Shown one piece after another: positions 16,045 to 25,512 of a stretch of 64,000 nucleotides of DNA (positions are counted from its first letter, which is position 1; each line of letters begins with the position of its first letter). This DNA comes from Deltaproteobacteria bacterium. GTDB lineage: Bacteria > Bdellovibrionota > Bdellovibrionia > Bdellovibrionales > Bdellovibrionaceae. The stretch lies in contig JAFLCC010000005.1 of assembly GCA_017302835.1 (NCBI GenBank), positions 248,001 through 312,000 on the forward strand, written 5' to 3'. The position numbers and the translations under genes are program-made. The notes beneath the pieces are model-generated. The model saw only the letters and a list, made by a program, of their open reading frames with translations. It did not search any database and was not told where the DNA came from.

Positions 16045-18918
16045 ATGGGAAATACTAATTTTATAAAGATCTCTGTTTTTTGGCTCGGGATTCTTTTTCT
16101 TATTAACGGGTGTACTCCCGCGTCTCCGGTATTTGATTTTGATTTTTCGAAAGAAAAGCTTTCAAGTTCCTTCAAAATAAAATCAGATGTTAGCTTTTTG
16201 AATATCGAAAATAAATCTAAAATGAATATCTCTGGAACCTGCGAGGCCTCATCCAGTGCTAAATTTAGGATCACTACTCCTTTAGTTTTGGATCTCGAAT
16301 GTCTCAATGGTCAATTTTCAAAAAACTTAGATTTATCAGAAGTTGCTGATGGCATCATTGAAGTTTCAGTTGAATCAAAATATATTTTTGGTGATACTTT
16401 TGTTGAAAAATTGATGATTCAAAAAGACACTCAAAGCCCAACATTGAGTCTCCTGGCTTCCGGTTCAATGGCCACAAATCAGCCAAATTTAGCTCTGGCA
16501 GGGCTTTGTTCCGAAACGAATGAAAAGGTGTCAGTTTCTGAGCTTATTTCAGGAATTTCTCAAGATACTGTTTGCACTAGCGGGACGTGGTCTTTAGTTT
16601 TTAACTTATCATCTAGGCTCTCTCAAAATTTATTTCAATTTAAGGTTAGGCATAGTGACAGAGCTGGAAATTTTAGGGAAGAAAATTCAGGACAGGTGAC
16701 ACGTTTAACTATTGGAAATTTCGATATTAATGGAGTTTCAAAGACTAGCGGGCCTTCATCGAGTGCTAAGTTAAATGAAAGTTTCAATAGTTTTTTTCTA
16801 AATTGGACAGCCGCCACAAATGTCGACCATTTTGAAATACTCATCAACGAATATAATTCAGAAACGGCCTTGTACGATATTTTTATGTGCAGTGAGGGTT
16901 CCATTCTTGGATCAGATGTGGAGCATCATCTGACCACCTGTAGTTTGAGTATGGCAAAGTCTTACCAGGCAACTTTGATTGCCACAGATGCGTCAGGCTT
17001 TACCGTTTCTAAAAGTTTTAATTTTCAAACCAAAGAGCCACCAAAATTGAGAACAGGAGCTTCCAAACTTTATATTATGTCTAGTTTTGATAATTCCATA
17101 GCCACGCAAATCGATTATAGTTCGATTATTGATGATGTTCCAGAGGGAGCCCCTTTTACCGTCACACCCGTAAGTATTTCTACTCCTATTTCTATTAACG
17201 GGGTTCATGAACTCAATGACATTTCACAAAAAATTGAAATGAGGCCTGGTAACTATGCAGATGGAAACTTGTCAGGAATTTTTTCGGCGACTTACAAATT
17301 CGCGGATCAATTTAATAATGTCTCAGGAATTTATACCATTCAGTATCATATTGTGATGCCCTATTCTTGGGCAGGCATGGTAGATAATGATTTTAATAAT
17401 CCTTACAACTGGTGCGGGAGTGTCGGGTTATTCACTGGATGTCAGGGGGCGAATTTGCCTCCTAGCTTTAGTACTAAAATCATGATTGATAATTTATGTA
17501 CGTCTCCGACGGCGAGTTGGTTGGGACCAAACAATTGTTCTCCACAGTTAACAGCACCAAGTCAGGTTCATTCATTTTATTTAAAAGATAATTTCTTTGA
17601 TCAAAGTGGACACGCTTTCTCTGTTGGAAATATCCATGGTCCGGGCGCCGGTGATTTGGCGAGGTCTAAATCTTTTTTTAAGCAAACAGGTGGACAGTTT
17701 AATTTGAATATATCCACAGGTAGATTAGAGGTTACATTTAAATATGAACTACTGGGCGGTGTGTTTTACGCTCCTTTAGGCTCTGATTTTATTCTTAATA
17801 GCAAGGACAATCCTCATCTCTCAACAATTGCAAAAATTATTGATAAAAATAATTTTTTTCATAATAACGGAACCCTTGTCTTTGCGGATCCAAATGGATC
17901 ATCAGGGGATTATACGATTTTTGATGCCCCAGATGGTTTGGAATTAAATAATTTAAAGATGGATACCGACGGTGGAAGTTGGAAATTGAAGTCTGATAAT
18001 TTAGTTGTTACTGGAATTCTGGATTTGGCAGGAAGAGATTTTGGAGGCTCTTTCCCTCAGCTGGATTTCTATTCAACAACCTCAAAAATAACGTTAGCTG
18101 GGGATTTGTATTGTTCAGGTCAGAGTCGAGGATGGACCGTTCCTGTTCACATTGATAACACACTTTCACATTACAGAGTCACCCATCCTGATTGTCAAAT
18201 ACCTCCCCTTTACTTAGAAGGTACGGCTGAGCTGACAGAGGACTTATTATCAACAAATAACTTGCAGTTGCAATCTCTTCGAATTGCAGCTGGAGCAATG
18301 TTTACAGCTCCAAGTCAAATTGGCAGAACAAAGAAGCTGATATTTAACACCCAAAAAATGCCGACACTTAGCTACGCTTTAAAAGTGCAAGGAATTTTTA
18401 ATCACAATATGGCTACAGTTGAATTTCAGAATAATTCAAGTTCTTCAGCTGTCTATCGCATCTTATCTACCCAGCCGTTTAGCAAACTCATGTTTACAAA
18501 TAATTTGGGGATGATTTCTGCTTATAAGGTAGAATCAAATTTGGTAGCTTTGATATTAGAGTTTTCTGGTGCCAATCCCGTGAATCTTCAAAGTTCGGCG
18601 GTTTCCATTCAAACTGATAGTTTCATATTGGACAAAGGACTCACTCCTGATGCGTACGAATTGGATAGAGTTGTGATGTCGGCTTCAGGAAGTGGAGACA
18701 TCGCTGTAAATACCGCTGATAGGATCAATATAAAGAATCTTGAATTGAGGCGAACTGCAGGTGTTTCAGGTAATTCGTCATCAGTTGACTTCTCAGGAAT
18801 GAAACTGGATTTAAATTCTTTTGATTTGCAGCTGAATAGTCAATCGTTCTTCTATGATACAATGACTGGATTAGGCTCTATACAGGGTTCAGTTGCTATA
18901 ACGGACAATGCGATATAA
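16045..18918 (+). CDS. Very large surface lipoprotein, Ig-like/beta-rich
   Basis: A 957-residue protein with a lipoprotein signal (WLGILFLINGC, lipid-modified Cys23). The body is beta-rich. Residues about 130-225 look like an Ig-like segment (QSPTLSLLASGSM, then LCSETNEKVSV), typical of adhesin-like repeats that end in RAGNF. A Cys-rich middle part lies around 455-500 (WCGSVGLFTGC, NLCTSPTASWLGPNNC). Long runs of short strands towards the C-terminus could form a beta-solenoid. A role in adhesion or surface contact is plausible but not shown. An AAGAGGG ribosome site precedes the ATG. It is the last of the envelope-protein trio. Confidence 0.75.
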   Translation: MGNTNFIKISVFWLGILFLINGCTPASPVFDFDFSKEKLSSSFKIKSDVSFLNIENKSKMNISGTCEASSSAKFRITTPLVLDLECLNGQFSKNLDLSEVADGIIEVSVESKYIFGDTFVEKLMIQKDTQSPTLSLLASGSMATNQPNLALAGLCSETNEKVSVSELISGISQDTVCTSGTWSLVFNLSSRLSQNLFQFKVRHSDRAGNFREENSGQVTRLTIGNFDINGVSKTSGPSSSAKLNESFNSFFLNWTAATNVDHFEILINEYNSETALYDIFMCSEGSILGSDVEHHLTTCSLSMAKSYQATLIATDASGFTVSKSFNFQTKEPPKLRTGASKLYIMSSFDNSIATQIDYSSIIDDVPEGAPFTVTPVSISTPISINGVHELNDISQKIEMRPGNYADGNLSGIFSATYKFADQFNNVSGIYTIQYHIVMPYSWAGMVDNDFNNPYNWCGSVGLFTGCQGANLPPSFSTKIMIDNLCTSPTASWLGPNNCSPQLTAPSQVHSFYLKDNFFDQSGHAFSVGNIHGPGAGDLARSKSFFKQTGGQFNLNISTGRLEVTFKYELLGGVFYAPLGSDFILNSKDNPHLSTIAKIIDKNNFFHNNGTLVFADPNGSSGDYTIFDAPDGLELNNLKMDTDGGSWKLKSDNLVVTGILDLAGRDFGGSFPQLDFYSTTSKITLAGDLYCSGQSRGWTVPVHIDNTLSHYRVTHPDCQIPPLYLEGTAELTEDLLSTNNLQLQSLRIAAGAMFTAPSQIGRTKKLIFNTQKMPTLSYALKVQGIFNHNMATVEFQNNSSSSAVYRILSTQPFSKLMFTNNLGMISAYKVESNLVALILEFSGANPVNLQSSAVSIQTDSFILDKGLTPDAYELDRVVMSASGSGDIAVNTADRINIKNLELRRTAGVSGNSSSVDFSGMKLDLNSFDLQLNSQSFFYDTMTGLGSIQGSVAITDNAI

Positions 18919-19063
18919 TTTTAAAAAAAGTATAAAGAAAAGACTAAAGCCCAGGAGTAAATTGCCGATAGGTTTTAAAGAAGATCCAAGCGCGCAGGAA
19001 GAAAGAGAAGGCCAAAACAGAGTACTCAAACAAGGAAAGAATGAAGGGAGTGTCGATGGCTAG
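18908..19063 (+). CDS. Possible 51-residue basic protein overlapping lipoprotein end
   Basis: An ATG overlaps the last codons of the lipoprotein gene (+1 frame) and opens 51 codons encoding a very basic N-terminus (MRYNFKKSIKKRLKPRSKLP) and an acidic/polar tail (PSAQEEREGQN). No convincing ribosome site is present, though stop-start overlap could allow coupling. It may equally be a chance frame. Confidence 0.25.
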   Translation: MRYNFKKSIKKRLKPRSKLPIGFKEDPSAQEEREGQNRVLKQGKNEGSVDG

Positions 19064-19129
19064 TCGACCGGATATCTGAAGTGCCTCAAAGAAAAATGGC
19101 TAATAACAATTTTTCAAGGAGGTTTGTAA

Positions 19130-19228
19130 GTGAGATATATCATTGTTAAAAATGTTATTAAACTAAAGGTAAAACAGGAGTTGTTAGAATTAACTGACCA
19201 TCCTGAAACGGGGCCCCCAATGGGCTAA
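19130..19228 (+). CDS. Candidate 32-residue small protein with strong ribosome site
   Basis: A GTG start is preceded by AAGGAGG at near-ideal spacing (7 nt), the strongest SD in this part of the window. The product begins MRYIIVKNVIKLKVKQELLE and ends HPETGPPMG. The stop is followed within 6 bp by a textbook rho-independent terminator. A functional small protein or a leader peptide is possible. No homologue is recognised. Confidence 0.45.
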   Translation: MRYIIVKNVIKLKVKQELLELTDHPETGPPMG

Positions 19229-19233
19229 GTGTA

Positions 19234-19267
19234 AAAAGCTCTGATTTGTATCAGAGCTTTTTTTTTG
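19234..19267 (+). terminator. Rho-independent terminator
   Basis: A perfect stem pairs AAAAGCTCTGAT (19234-19245) with ATCAGAGCTTTT (19250-19261) around the loop TTGT. It runs directly into a T-tract to about 19266. It ends the transcript carrying the 32-codon small ORF, and probably the lipoprotein gene upstream. Confidence 0.9.
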
Positions 19268-19271
19268 CTCA

Positions 19272-19391
19272 GAGCGAGTTTGAAAGGTCTTAAATCATCG
19301 TTCTCGTCGGTCGGACTCCCTGCGACTTGGCGGTGCCAAGCCTCAGTCGTCTCCCTCCTGCGGCCTTGATTAAGACCTTTCAAACTCGCTC
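19272..19391 (+). repeat. 120-bp dispersed hairpin-ended repeat, copy 1
   Basis: A second copy of identical length lies at 30614-30733. Here the 22-bp outer arms (19272-19293 and 19370-19391) are perfectly complementary. The core is strongly conserved between copies and contains a perfect small hairpin CTTGGC-GGT-GCCAAG at 19326-19340. The element sits between a terminator and the prpD promoter. It has no ORF of note. Class unknown: it could be a REP/MITE-type element or a structured RNA. Confidence 0.88.
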
Positions 19392-19421
19392 CAAAAATGA
19401 AACTTACGTTCTAAATACCTA

Positions 19422-19451
19422 TTGACCTGATCTGGAGCTCCAAGCTAGGCT
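19422..19451 (+). promoter_or_regulatory. Possible prp operon promoter with central palindrome
   Basis: TTGACC (19422-19427) is a good -35 box, but the -10 at 18-bp spacing (TAGGCT) is poor. A perfect 10-bp palindrome TGGAGCTCCA (19433-19442) lies between the two, where a regulator would block RNA polymerase. It is about 40 bp before the prpD ATG. Confidence 0.35.
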
Positions 19452-19479
19452 AAATCGTTTTAACAGAAAAGGTCAATTT

Positions 19480-21024
19480 ATGAGAAAAAATTTAGTAAGA
19501 GTTTATCCCTCTAAAGAAAAGCTTGAAAGAAAAGATCAATTAGCCTGGAAAATGGCAGAACTAGCAACAGATAAGGTAGCTATCTCTTCAGAGGTTACAG
19601 AGATGGTGATTAACAGAATTATAGATAACGCCTCGGTGGCCATAGCGGCAGCAAACCGAAGACCTGTGGCCTCGGCAAGGGCTATGGCTTTGGCTCATCC
19701 CTGGGTCGGCAAGCAAAAGGGCACAGGGGAAGGCAGAGCTTTTGGTGGTGCCACTGTTTTTGGAATGCCCAACGACCAAAAATTTTCCTGTGAGTGGGCA
19801 GCCTGGGCCAACGGAACCGCGGTCAGAGAATTAGATTATCATGATACCTTTTTGGCTGCTGATTATTCTCATCCTGGGGACAATATCCCTCCCATTTTAG
19901 CTGTGGCTCAACAGTTGGGTCAGAGTGGCAAAGATTTACTTCGAGGGATTGTCACGGGTTATGAAATGCATGTTAATTTGGTAAAAGGCATTTGTCTTCA
20001 TAAGCATAAAAAAGATCATATCGCTCATTTGTGCCCGGCCTCAGCAGCGGGTGTTGGAGCCATGCTGAATTTGCCCACAGAGGTCGTTTATCAGGCCATT
20101 CAGCAAGCCGTGCACGTTTCTTTTTCAACACGCCAATCTCGAAAGGGAGAGATTTCTTCATGGAAGGCCTATGCCCCGGCCCATGCAGGAAAATTATCCA
20201 TTGAAGCGGTTGATCGTTGCATGAGAGGAGAAGGGGCTCCTTCACCCATTTATGAAGGGGAGGATTCAGTCATTGCCTACATGCTGGATGGCAAGGATGG
20301 AAAATATGAAGTCCCATTGCCTGAAATGGGAGAAGAGAAAAGAGCTATTTTGGAAACCTATACCAAGGAGCATTCAGCGGAATATCAATCCCAAGCTTTG
20401 ATCGATTTAGCTTGCCGTATGAGAAGCAAAATATCGAATTTCGATGATATAAAAGAAATCATCATTCATACGTCCCATCATACCCATTATGTTATTGGGA
20501 CTGGGGCCAATGATCCACAAAAAATGGATCCTAAAGCTTCTAGAGAAACCCTAGATCATTCTATCATGTATATTTTTGCAGTGGCTCTTCAGGATGGAAG
20601 CTGGCATCATGTTCAGTCCTACTCTCCAGAGCGTGCGAACAGAGCTGATACCGTTAAGTTATGGCATAAAATCAGAACCGTTGAAGATCCAAAATGGACC
20701 GAGGCTTACCATTTTCAAGATCCTGATAAAAAACGTTTTGGCGGTCGAGTCGAAATCCTTTTCCGCAATGGGACCTCAGTCATTGATGAATTGGGAGTTG
20801 CGAATGCTCATCCGGCCGGAGCTAAACCATTTAAGCGAGCTGATTATATTCGTAAATTTGATATTTTGACCTCTGAGATTATTACTAAGGAAGAGAGAAA
20901 TCGATTTATCTCTCTTTGTGAAAATCTGACGGACCTGACGCTGGAACAAGTTCAAGAATTAAATGTTCAGATTCCCATAGAGAAATTGATAAATAATAAA
21001 AGAGACACGAAGGGAATTTTTTAA
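19480..21024 (+). CDS. prpD: 2-Methylcitrate dehydratase (MmgE/PrpD family)
   Basis: Dehydrates 2-methylcitrate to 2-methyl-cis-aconitate in propionyl-CoA oxidation. Typical PrpD features include [48 protein letters not shown], the [13 protein letters not shown] block, KAYAPAHAG and [15 protein letters not shown]. The 514-residue length is slightly above the E. coli enzyme (483). The start ATG follows AAAAGG. It is separated by 1 bp from prpB and forms the first gene of the prpD-prpB-prpC operon. No prpF/acnD or PrpR regulator gene is adjacent; an aconitase elsewhere would be needed for hydration. Confidence 0.94.
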   Translation: MRKNLVRVYPSKEKLERKDQLAWKMAELATDKVAISSEVTEMVINRIIDNASVAIAAANRRPVASARAMALAHPWVGKQKGTGEGRAFGGATVFGMPNDQKFSCEWAAWANGTAVRELDYHDTFLAADYSHPGDNIPPILAVAQQLGQSGKDLLRGIVTGYEMHVNLVKGICLHKHKKDHIAHLCPASAAGVGAMLNLPTEVVYQAIQQAVHVSFSTRQSRKGEISSWKAYAPAHAGKLSIEAVDRCMRGEGAPSPIYEGEDSVIAYMLDGKDGKYEVPLPEMGEEKRAILETYTKEHSAEYQSQALIDLACRMRSKISNFDDIKEIIIHTSHHTHYVIGTGANDPQKMDPKASRETLDHSIMYIFAVALQDGSWHHVQSYSPERANRADTVKLWHKIRTVEDPKWTEAYHFQDPDKKRFGGRVEILFRNGTSVIDELGVANAHPAGAKPFKRADYIRKFDILTSEIITKEERNRFISLCENLTDLTLEQVQELNVQIPIEKLINNKRDTKGIF

Positions 21025-21025
21025 G

Positions 21026-21922
21026 ATGTTGTTTCCAGAAATAACATCTTCAGAGAAAAGAAAAAAATTTCGGCAGCAGCTTCAAACAGGAAATTTACTG
21101 GAGTTCCCGGGTGCATTTTCTCCTTTAACTGCCATGCTTATTGAAAGAAAAAAATTTGATGGAGTTTATATTTCGGGTTCTGTTTTATCTAATGACCTAG
21201 GTTATCCAGATATTGGGCTAACAACTCTTTCCGAAGTGGCCTATCGCGGTCGTCAAATTGCGAGGGCTACATCTCTTCCAAGTCTTATTGATATTGACAC
21301 GGGTTTTGGTGAGCCGATGAATGTCACCCGAACGGTACAAGAAATGATTGAAATGGGAATCTGTGCTGTTCATATGGAAGATCAATTGAATCCAAAACGC
21401 TGTGGGCATTTAGATAATAAGGCCCTAGTTTCAAGGGAAGAAATGACAAAGAAAATCAGGGCCGCAGTGCTTGGGAAAAAGTTAGATCCTGATTTTTTAA
21501 TTATGGCTCGAACCGATGCAAAAGCTTCGGAAGGAATCGATGCCGCAATCACTAGAGCCAAGGCCTATGTGGATGCTGGTGCAGAAGCTATTTTTCCTGA
21601 GGCCCTAGTTGATGAAAAAGAATTTGAAAAATTTAGGAAGGCCATTTCGGTGCCGTTGCTTGCAAATATGACTGAGTTTGGTAAGTCTAAATTATTAACG
21701 AAAAAACAACTAACTGATTTGGGTTTTAATATCGTGATTTATCCAGTTTCAACTTTAAGACTTGCTATGAAGGCTGTTGAAAGAGGGCTTGATTCTTTAA
21801 GACAAGAAGGTAATCTAGAGAAAGTAGTTCCAGAGATGCAAACAAGAAAAGAACTCTATGATTTGACTCGATATGAAGAATACAATCAGTTCGACCAAGG
21901 AATTTTTAATTTTAAAATATGA
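21026..21922 (+). CDS. prpB: 2-Methylisocitrate lyase
   Basis: Splits 2-methylisocitrate into pyruvate and succinate. It belongs to the PEP mutase/isocitrate lyase superfamily. Visible are FPGAFSPLTAMLIE, YISGSVLSNDLGYPDIGL, the Mg-binding DIDTGFGEP, VHMEDQ, the catalytic Cys126 in PKRCGHLD, and IMARTDA. The 298-residue length matches PrpB rather than larger isocitrate lyases. It is tightly packed between prpD (1 bp) and prpC (18 bp), with an AAGGGAA ribosome site inside the end of prpD. Confidence 0.95.
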   Translation: MLFPEITSSEKRKKFRQQLQTGNLLEFPGAFSPLTAMLIERKKFDGVYISGSVLSNDLGYPDIGLTTLSEVAYRGRQIARATSLPSLIDIDTGFGEPMNVTRTVQEMIEMGICAVHMEDQLNPKRCGHLDNKALVSREEMTKKIRAAVLGKKLDPDFLIMARTDAKASEGIDAAITRAKAYVDAGAEAIFPEALVDEKEFEKFRKAISVPLLANMTEFGKSKLLTKKQLTDLGFNIVIYPVSTLRLAMKAVERGLDSLRQEGNLEKVVPEMQTRKELYDLTRYEEYNQFDQGIFNFKI

Positions 21923-21940
21923 TTTTTATGAGGAGGCGAA

Positions 21941-23119
21941 ATGTCAGTACAACAAGATAACTATTTAAATCCAGATTATATTCCAGAACCAGAAAAAGTA
22001 AATACCAAAAAAGGACTTGAGGGTTCTGTCATTGACACTTCGAGTGTATCCAAGGTGAATTCGGATACGAATACGTTGATTTATCGTGGTTACCCGGCTC
22101 AGGAATTGGCGGAAAACTGTCGCTTTGAAGAAGTGGCTTATTTATTATATCACGGAGAACTTCCAACAGCTGTTTCATTGGCAAACTTTGAAAAACTCGA
22201 AAGATCTTATCGTGAGATTTCAAAAGATAATTTAAATATTGTAAAAATTCTTTCTAAGAAATGTCATCCCATGGATTCCATTAGAACGGGAGTGAGCTTG
22301 CTAGGTTGTGAGGATGAAAGAGTTTGGGACTCCAGCCCCGCTACCAATGTGGATAAAGCGATTCAGTTGTTAGCCAAGATTCCTACCATGGTGGCTGCTG
22401 ATTACCGGTTTAAAAATAATTTGGATTTTATCCCTCCAAGTAAAGATCTTTCTATCAGTGAAAACTTTTTTAATATGTGTTTTGGTAAAATTCCTCAGAA
22501 AGAAATTATCAAAGCTTTTGACGTTTCTTTGATTCTTTATGCAGAACATTCTTTCAATGCCTCTACCTTTACAACGAGGGTGGTCACCTCGACAGAGAGC
22601 GATCTCTATTCGGCAACGGTTGCCGGTATTGGTGCTTTGAAGGGCCCGCTTCATGGTGGAGCTAACGAGCAAGTGATGCACATGATGATGGAAATTGGCG
22701 ATCCCGCAAAGGCAGAGTCGTGGTTATTAGAGGCTTTGGCGGCAAAGAAAAAAGTAATGGGTTTTGGTCATCGGGTGTATAAAAAAGGTGATTCTCGAGT
22801 TCCGACGATGAAGAAATACACTCAAGTGATGGCCGACGTGATTGGCGATCAAAAATGGATGAAAATGTATAATTCACTAGAGAAAGTGATGATTGAAAAG
22901 AAAAAAATATATCCAAATCTGGATTTTCCTGCGGGACCTGCCTATTACATGATGGGATTTGAAATAGATTTCTTCACACCCATTTTCGTTATGGCAAGAA
23001 CTGTTGGATGGTCAGCTCATATCATGGAGCAAGCGGCACATAATCGAATTATAAGACCCTTGAGCGAATATATTGGCCCAGAACAAAGACATGTCATGCC
23101 TATTTCAGAACGAAAATAG
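21941..23119 (+). CDS. prpC: 2-Methylcitrate synthase
   Basis: Condenses propionyl-CoA with oxaloacetate. The citrate-synthase fold is clear: LIYRGYPAQELAE, VAYLLYHGELP, EHSFNASTFTTRVV, GPLHGGANEQVM with a catalytic His, and GFGHRVYKKGDSRVP with the second His, with the catalytic Asp expected near the C-terminus (FPAGPAYYMMGF then DFFTPIFVMART). The operon with prpD and prpB decides for methylcitrate rather than citrate synthase. The ribosome site is GAGGAGG. Its stop is 8 bp before the PhoD-like gene, which may be co-transcribed. Confidence 0.93.
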   Translation: MSVQQDNYLNPDYIPEPEKVNTKKGLEGSVIDTSSVSKVNSDTNTLIYRGYPAQELAENCRFEEVAYLLYHGELPTAVSLANFEKLERSYREISKDNLNIVKILSKKCHPMDSIRTGVSLLGCEDERVWDSSPATNVDKAIQLLAKIPTMVAADYRFKNNLDFIPPSKDLSISENFFNMCFGKIPQKEIIKAFDVSLILYAEHSFNASTFTTRVVTSTESDLYSATVAGIGALKGPLHGGANEQVMHMMMEIGDPAKAESWLLEALAAKKKVMGFGHRVYKKGDSRVPTMKKYTQVMADVIGDQKWMKMYNSLEKVMIEKKKIYPNLDFPAGPAYYMMGFEIDFFTPIFVMARTVGWSAHIMEQAAHNRIIRPLSEYIGPEQRHVMPISERK

Positions 23120-23127
23120 AGGATTAA

Positions 23128-24294
23128 ATGAATCAAATGAGTCGTCCCAAGTGGGTTGTTGTTGTTCTGTTTTCAGTTATTTTATCAGCTTGTGCAGGGC
23201 CTTTATCTAAGCCCTCTGAAGAATCAAAAGCAGAAAAGACATCAACAGCTCCAACGGTGGCGGCTCAAGGAAATGTTTCTGCAAAGTTTTTGTATAAGCC
23301 ACCAAAATCTAATGATCTTATTCCTAGAGGTTTGGATTTTGCCAATGCCCCTTCAGTGATTGCTTTCGGTTCCTGTGCCCATCAGGATTTTCCCCAACCC
23401 ATTTGGGAAGTTATTTCGAAAACCAATCCGGATTTATTTTTATTTATGGGAGATAATGTTTACGCTTCAAATCCTGAAACAAAGCCTATTTCAGCGCAAT
23501 ACGAGAAGTTGAATCAAATTAAAGAGTTTCGATCTTTTAGGGAAAAAATTCCTTTTTTGGCCACTTGGGATGATCATGATTATGGATTAAATAATGGAGG
23601 GGCCGAAAACCCCGAGAAGGAAGAAGCTAAAAAGGATTTTTTAAATCAGTGGGCCTATGTCAGAGATTCTCTTAAGTTGAATCAAGGTGGTATTTATTAT
23701 GCCAAAACACTTGGTGGGGTTCGAAAGAAATCTCCGATCGTCCAAGTTATCTTGTTGGATACTCGGTGGTTCCGTTCGCCATTAAAGCCAGCCATGGAGG
23801 CTCAGGCAACGGGAAAAAATTATCTTCCCAACGAGGATAAAGGAGTCACCATTTTAGGGGAGGAGCAATGGCAATGGCTGGAGCGGCAACTTTTGAAGCC
23901 TGCGAATCTAAGACTCGTGGTTTCAAGTATTCAATTTATTCCAGAAAATCAAGGCTTCGAGAAATGGGCTAATTTTCCTAAGGAAAAAGAAAGATTTATT
24001 AGCCTATTAAAAAGAACCCATGCCAAAAATTTATTTATTTTGAGCGGAGATCGTCATCAGGGCTCTATTTCTAAGATGGATATCAATGGGTGGGGTCCCT
24101 TATTCGAAGTCACTTCAAGTTCGTTAAATAGGCCCAAGGTTTATGAGGAATCGGATCCCACTTACCTAGGGCCACTCGTTAAAACTGAAAATTTTGGACT
24201 TGCCCTGATTGATTGGCAAAAAAAGAGAATTCGTTTTGAGCTGAGAAACCTTCAAGGTGAAACTCTAAATAAAATCGAAACCAGCATAAAGTAA
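23128..24294 (+). CDS. PhoD-like metallophosphatase lipoprotein
   Basis: The signal VVLFSVILSACAG has a lipobox with lipid-modified Cys near residue 22, so the enzyme is probably anchored in the outer or inner membrane facing the periplasm. PhoD-family metal-binding motifs are in order: AFGSCAHQD, LFMGDNVYA, ATWDDHDYGLNNGG, LLDTRWFR and LSGDRHQGSIS. The family hydrolyses phosphate mono- or diesters, including alkaline phosphatase D. The 388-residue length fits the short PhoD-like group. It follows prpC by 8 bp. A hairpin (AAACCAGC...GCTGGTTT, 24278-24306) spans its stop codon. Confidence 0.85.
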   Translation: MNQMSRPKWVVVVLFSVILSACAGPLSKPSEESKAEKTSTAPTVAAQGNVSAKFLYKPPKSNDLIPRGLDFANAPSVIAFGSCAHQDFPQPIWEVISKTNPDLFLFMGDNVYASNPETKPISAQYEKLNQIKEFRSFREKIPFLATWDDHDYGLNNGGAENPEKEEAKKDFLNQWAYVRDSLKLNQGGIYYAKTLGGVRKKSPIVQVILLDTRWFRSPLKPAMEAQATGKNYLPNEDKGVTILGEEQWQWLERQLLKPANLRLVVSSIQFIPENQGFEKWANFPKEKERFISLLKRTHAKNLFILSGDRHQGSISKMDINGWGPLFEVTSSSLNRPKVYEESDPTYLGPLVKTENFGLALIDWQKKRIRFELRNLQGETLNKIETSIK

Positions 24295-24338
24295 GAACGC
24301 TGGTTTGAGACAGAGAATTTGTAGCTGCCACGGAAGTC

Positions 24339-25463
24339 CTAGAAAAGATATCTTCTAAAGGCAATGCTGGACACTAAGCCTAATCCAGCCATGGTGGTGA
24401 GCATGCTAGAGCCCCCATAGGACAACAAAGGCAATGGGACTCCTACGATAGGGAGCAATCCAATAACCATTCCCATATTCACAAACATATGCCAGAAAAT
24501 ATAACTGAGGATTCCTATACAAATCATGGCGCCGAATTTATCCCTCGATTGATAGGCAATTCTGAGAATCAGAAAAAATAAAATACAAAATAATCCAATA
24601 GTTGTTACCGCACCAATAAATCCATGTTCTTCGCTTAAAACGGAATAAATAAAATCAGTATGCCGTTCAGGTAAGAACTCGAGTTGAGACTGGGTTCCCT
24701 TGCGAAAACCCTTGCCAAAAAATTGCCCTGATCCCACAGCATATTTTGATTGTAAAGCATTATAGCCTGTTTTTCTGGGATCATTCTCTGGAGAAAGAAA
24801 AGTTAAAATCCTATTTTTCTGATAGTCATGGAGAACAAACTTCCAAGCCAAAGGAAGAGAAATAGAAATAAGAATCAAGCCACTTATCAGAATGTGTTTT
24901 CTAACACGGGTAAATAGAATCATCGTCAAGCTGATGGCCGTTACCATCATGGCGGTCCCCAGATCGGGTTGTTTCATTATCAGAATAAAAGGAACTATCA
25001 AAAGAACTAAGGGTCCAAAGAGTTCTTTGAACCCCATTCCCTTTCCATAGGAATTTCTTGAAGAAAGCACTTTTCCCAAAACCATAATCATCGCTAACTT
25101 CATTGTTTCGGACGGCTGGTACCTAAAAAAGCCAAAGTCAATCCAGCGCTGGGCTCCTAAGGCAATTTTACCAAAAAAGTCCACGTAAAAAATAGCTAAC
25201 AGATTTACGAAATAGATAAAAAAACAAATTTTTCTGACCACTCCATAATCGATCAACGTCGCAATGAAAAAGATACTCCAGCCAGAGATTAACCAAACAA
25301 TTTGATTAATAAATAAGGATTCGGATTCTTTGGAGTTAGGCCCATGGGTGGCGCTGTATAAATTAATTAAGCCAATGATGTTAAGTGCGAAAATGACCAG
25401 AATTAAGTTCCAGTCCAATCGTTTAAATAATGTCTTTTCTTCATAGGAAACTGATAATTCCAC
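24339..25463 (-). CDS. rodA: Rod-shape SEDS peptidoglycan glycosyltransferase RodA
   Basis: A polytopic SEDS protein (about 10 membrane segments, 374 residues) that polymerises glycan strands with PBP2 in the elongasome. Family marks are RLDWNLILVIFALNIIGLINLYSA, here with W/F-rich loops; GAQRWIDFGFFRYQPSE; KQPDLGTAMM; PERHTDFIYSVLSEEHGF; and PLPLLSYGGSSML near the end. The start is a GTG with an AAGGA site. It is the last gene of the mreC-mreD-mrdA-rodA operon and converges with the phosphatase gene. Confidence 0.95.
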   Translation of the reverse strand: MELSVSYEEKTLFKRLDWNLILVIFALNIIGLINLYSATHGPNSKESESLFINQIVWLISGWSIFFIATLIDYGVVRKICFFIYFVNLLAIFYVDFFGKIALGAQRWIDFGFFRYQPSETMKLAMIMVLGKVLSSRNSYGKGMGFKELFGPLVLLIVPFILIMKQPDLGTAMMVTAISLTMILFTRVRKHILISGLILISISLPLAWKFVLHDYQKNRILTFLSPENDPRKTGYNALQSKYAVGSGQFFGKGFRKGTQSQLEFLPERHTDFIYSVLSEEHGFIGAVTTIGLFCILFFLILRIAYQSRDKFGAMICIGILSYIFWHMFVNMGMVIGLLPIVGVPLPLLSYGGSSMLTTMAGLGLVSSIAFRRYLF

Positions 25464-25512
25464 ATTTAATCCTTTTTATTTATCCGCCGACGACTCATCT
25501 GCCATCCAACGA

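Noticed and set aside
24278-24306. Hairpin AAACCAGC/GCTGGTTT spanning the phosphatase stop as a terminator
   Set aside because: The loop is long (13 nt) and includes the stop codon, and there is no T-tract, so it is not listed as a terminator.
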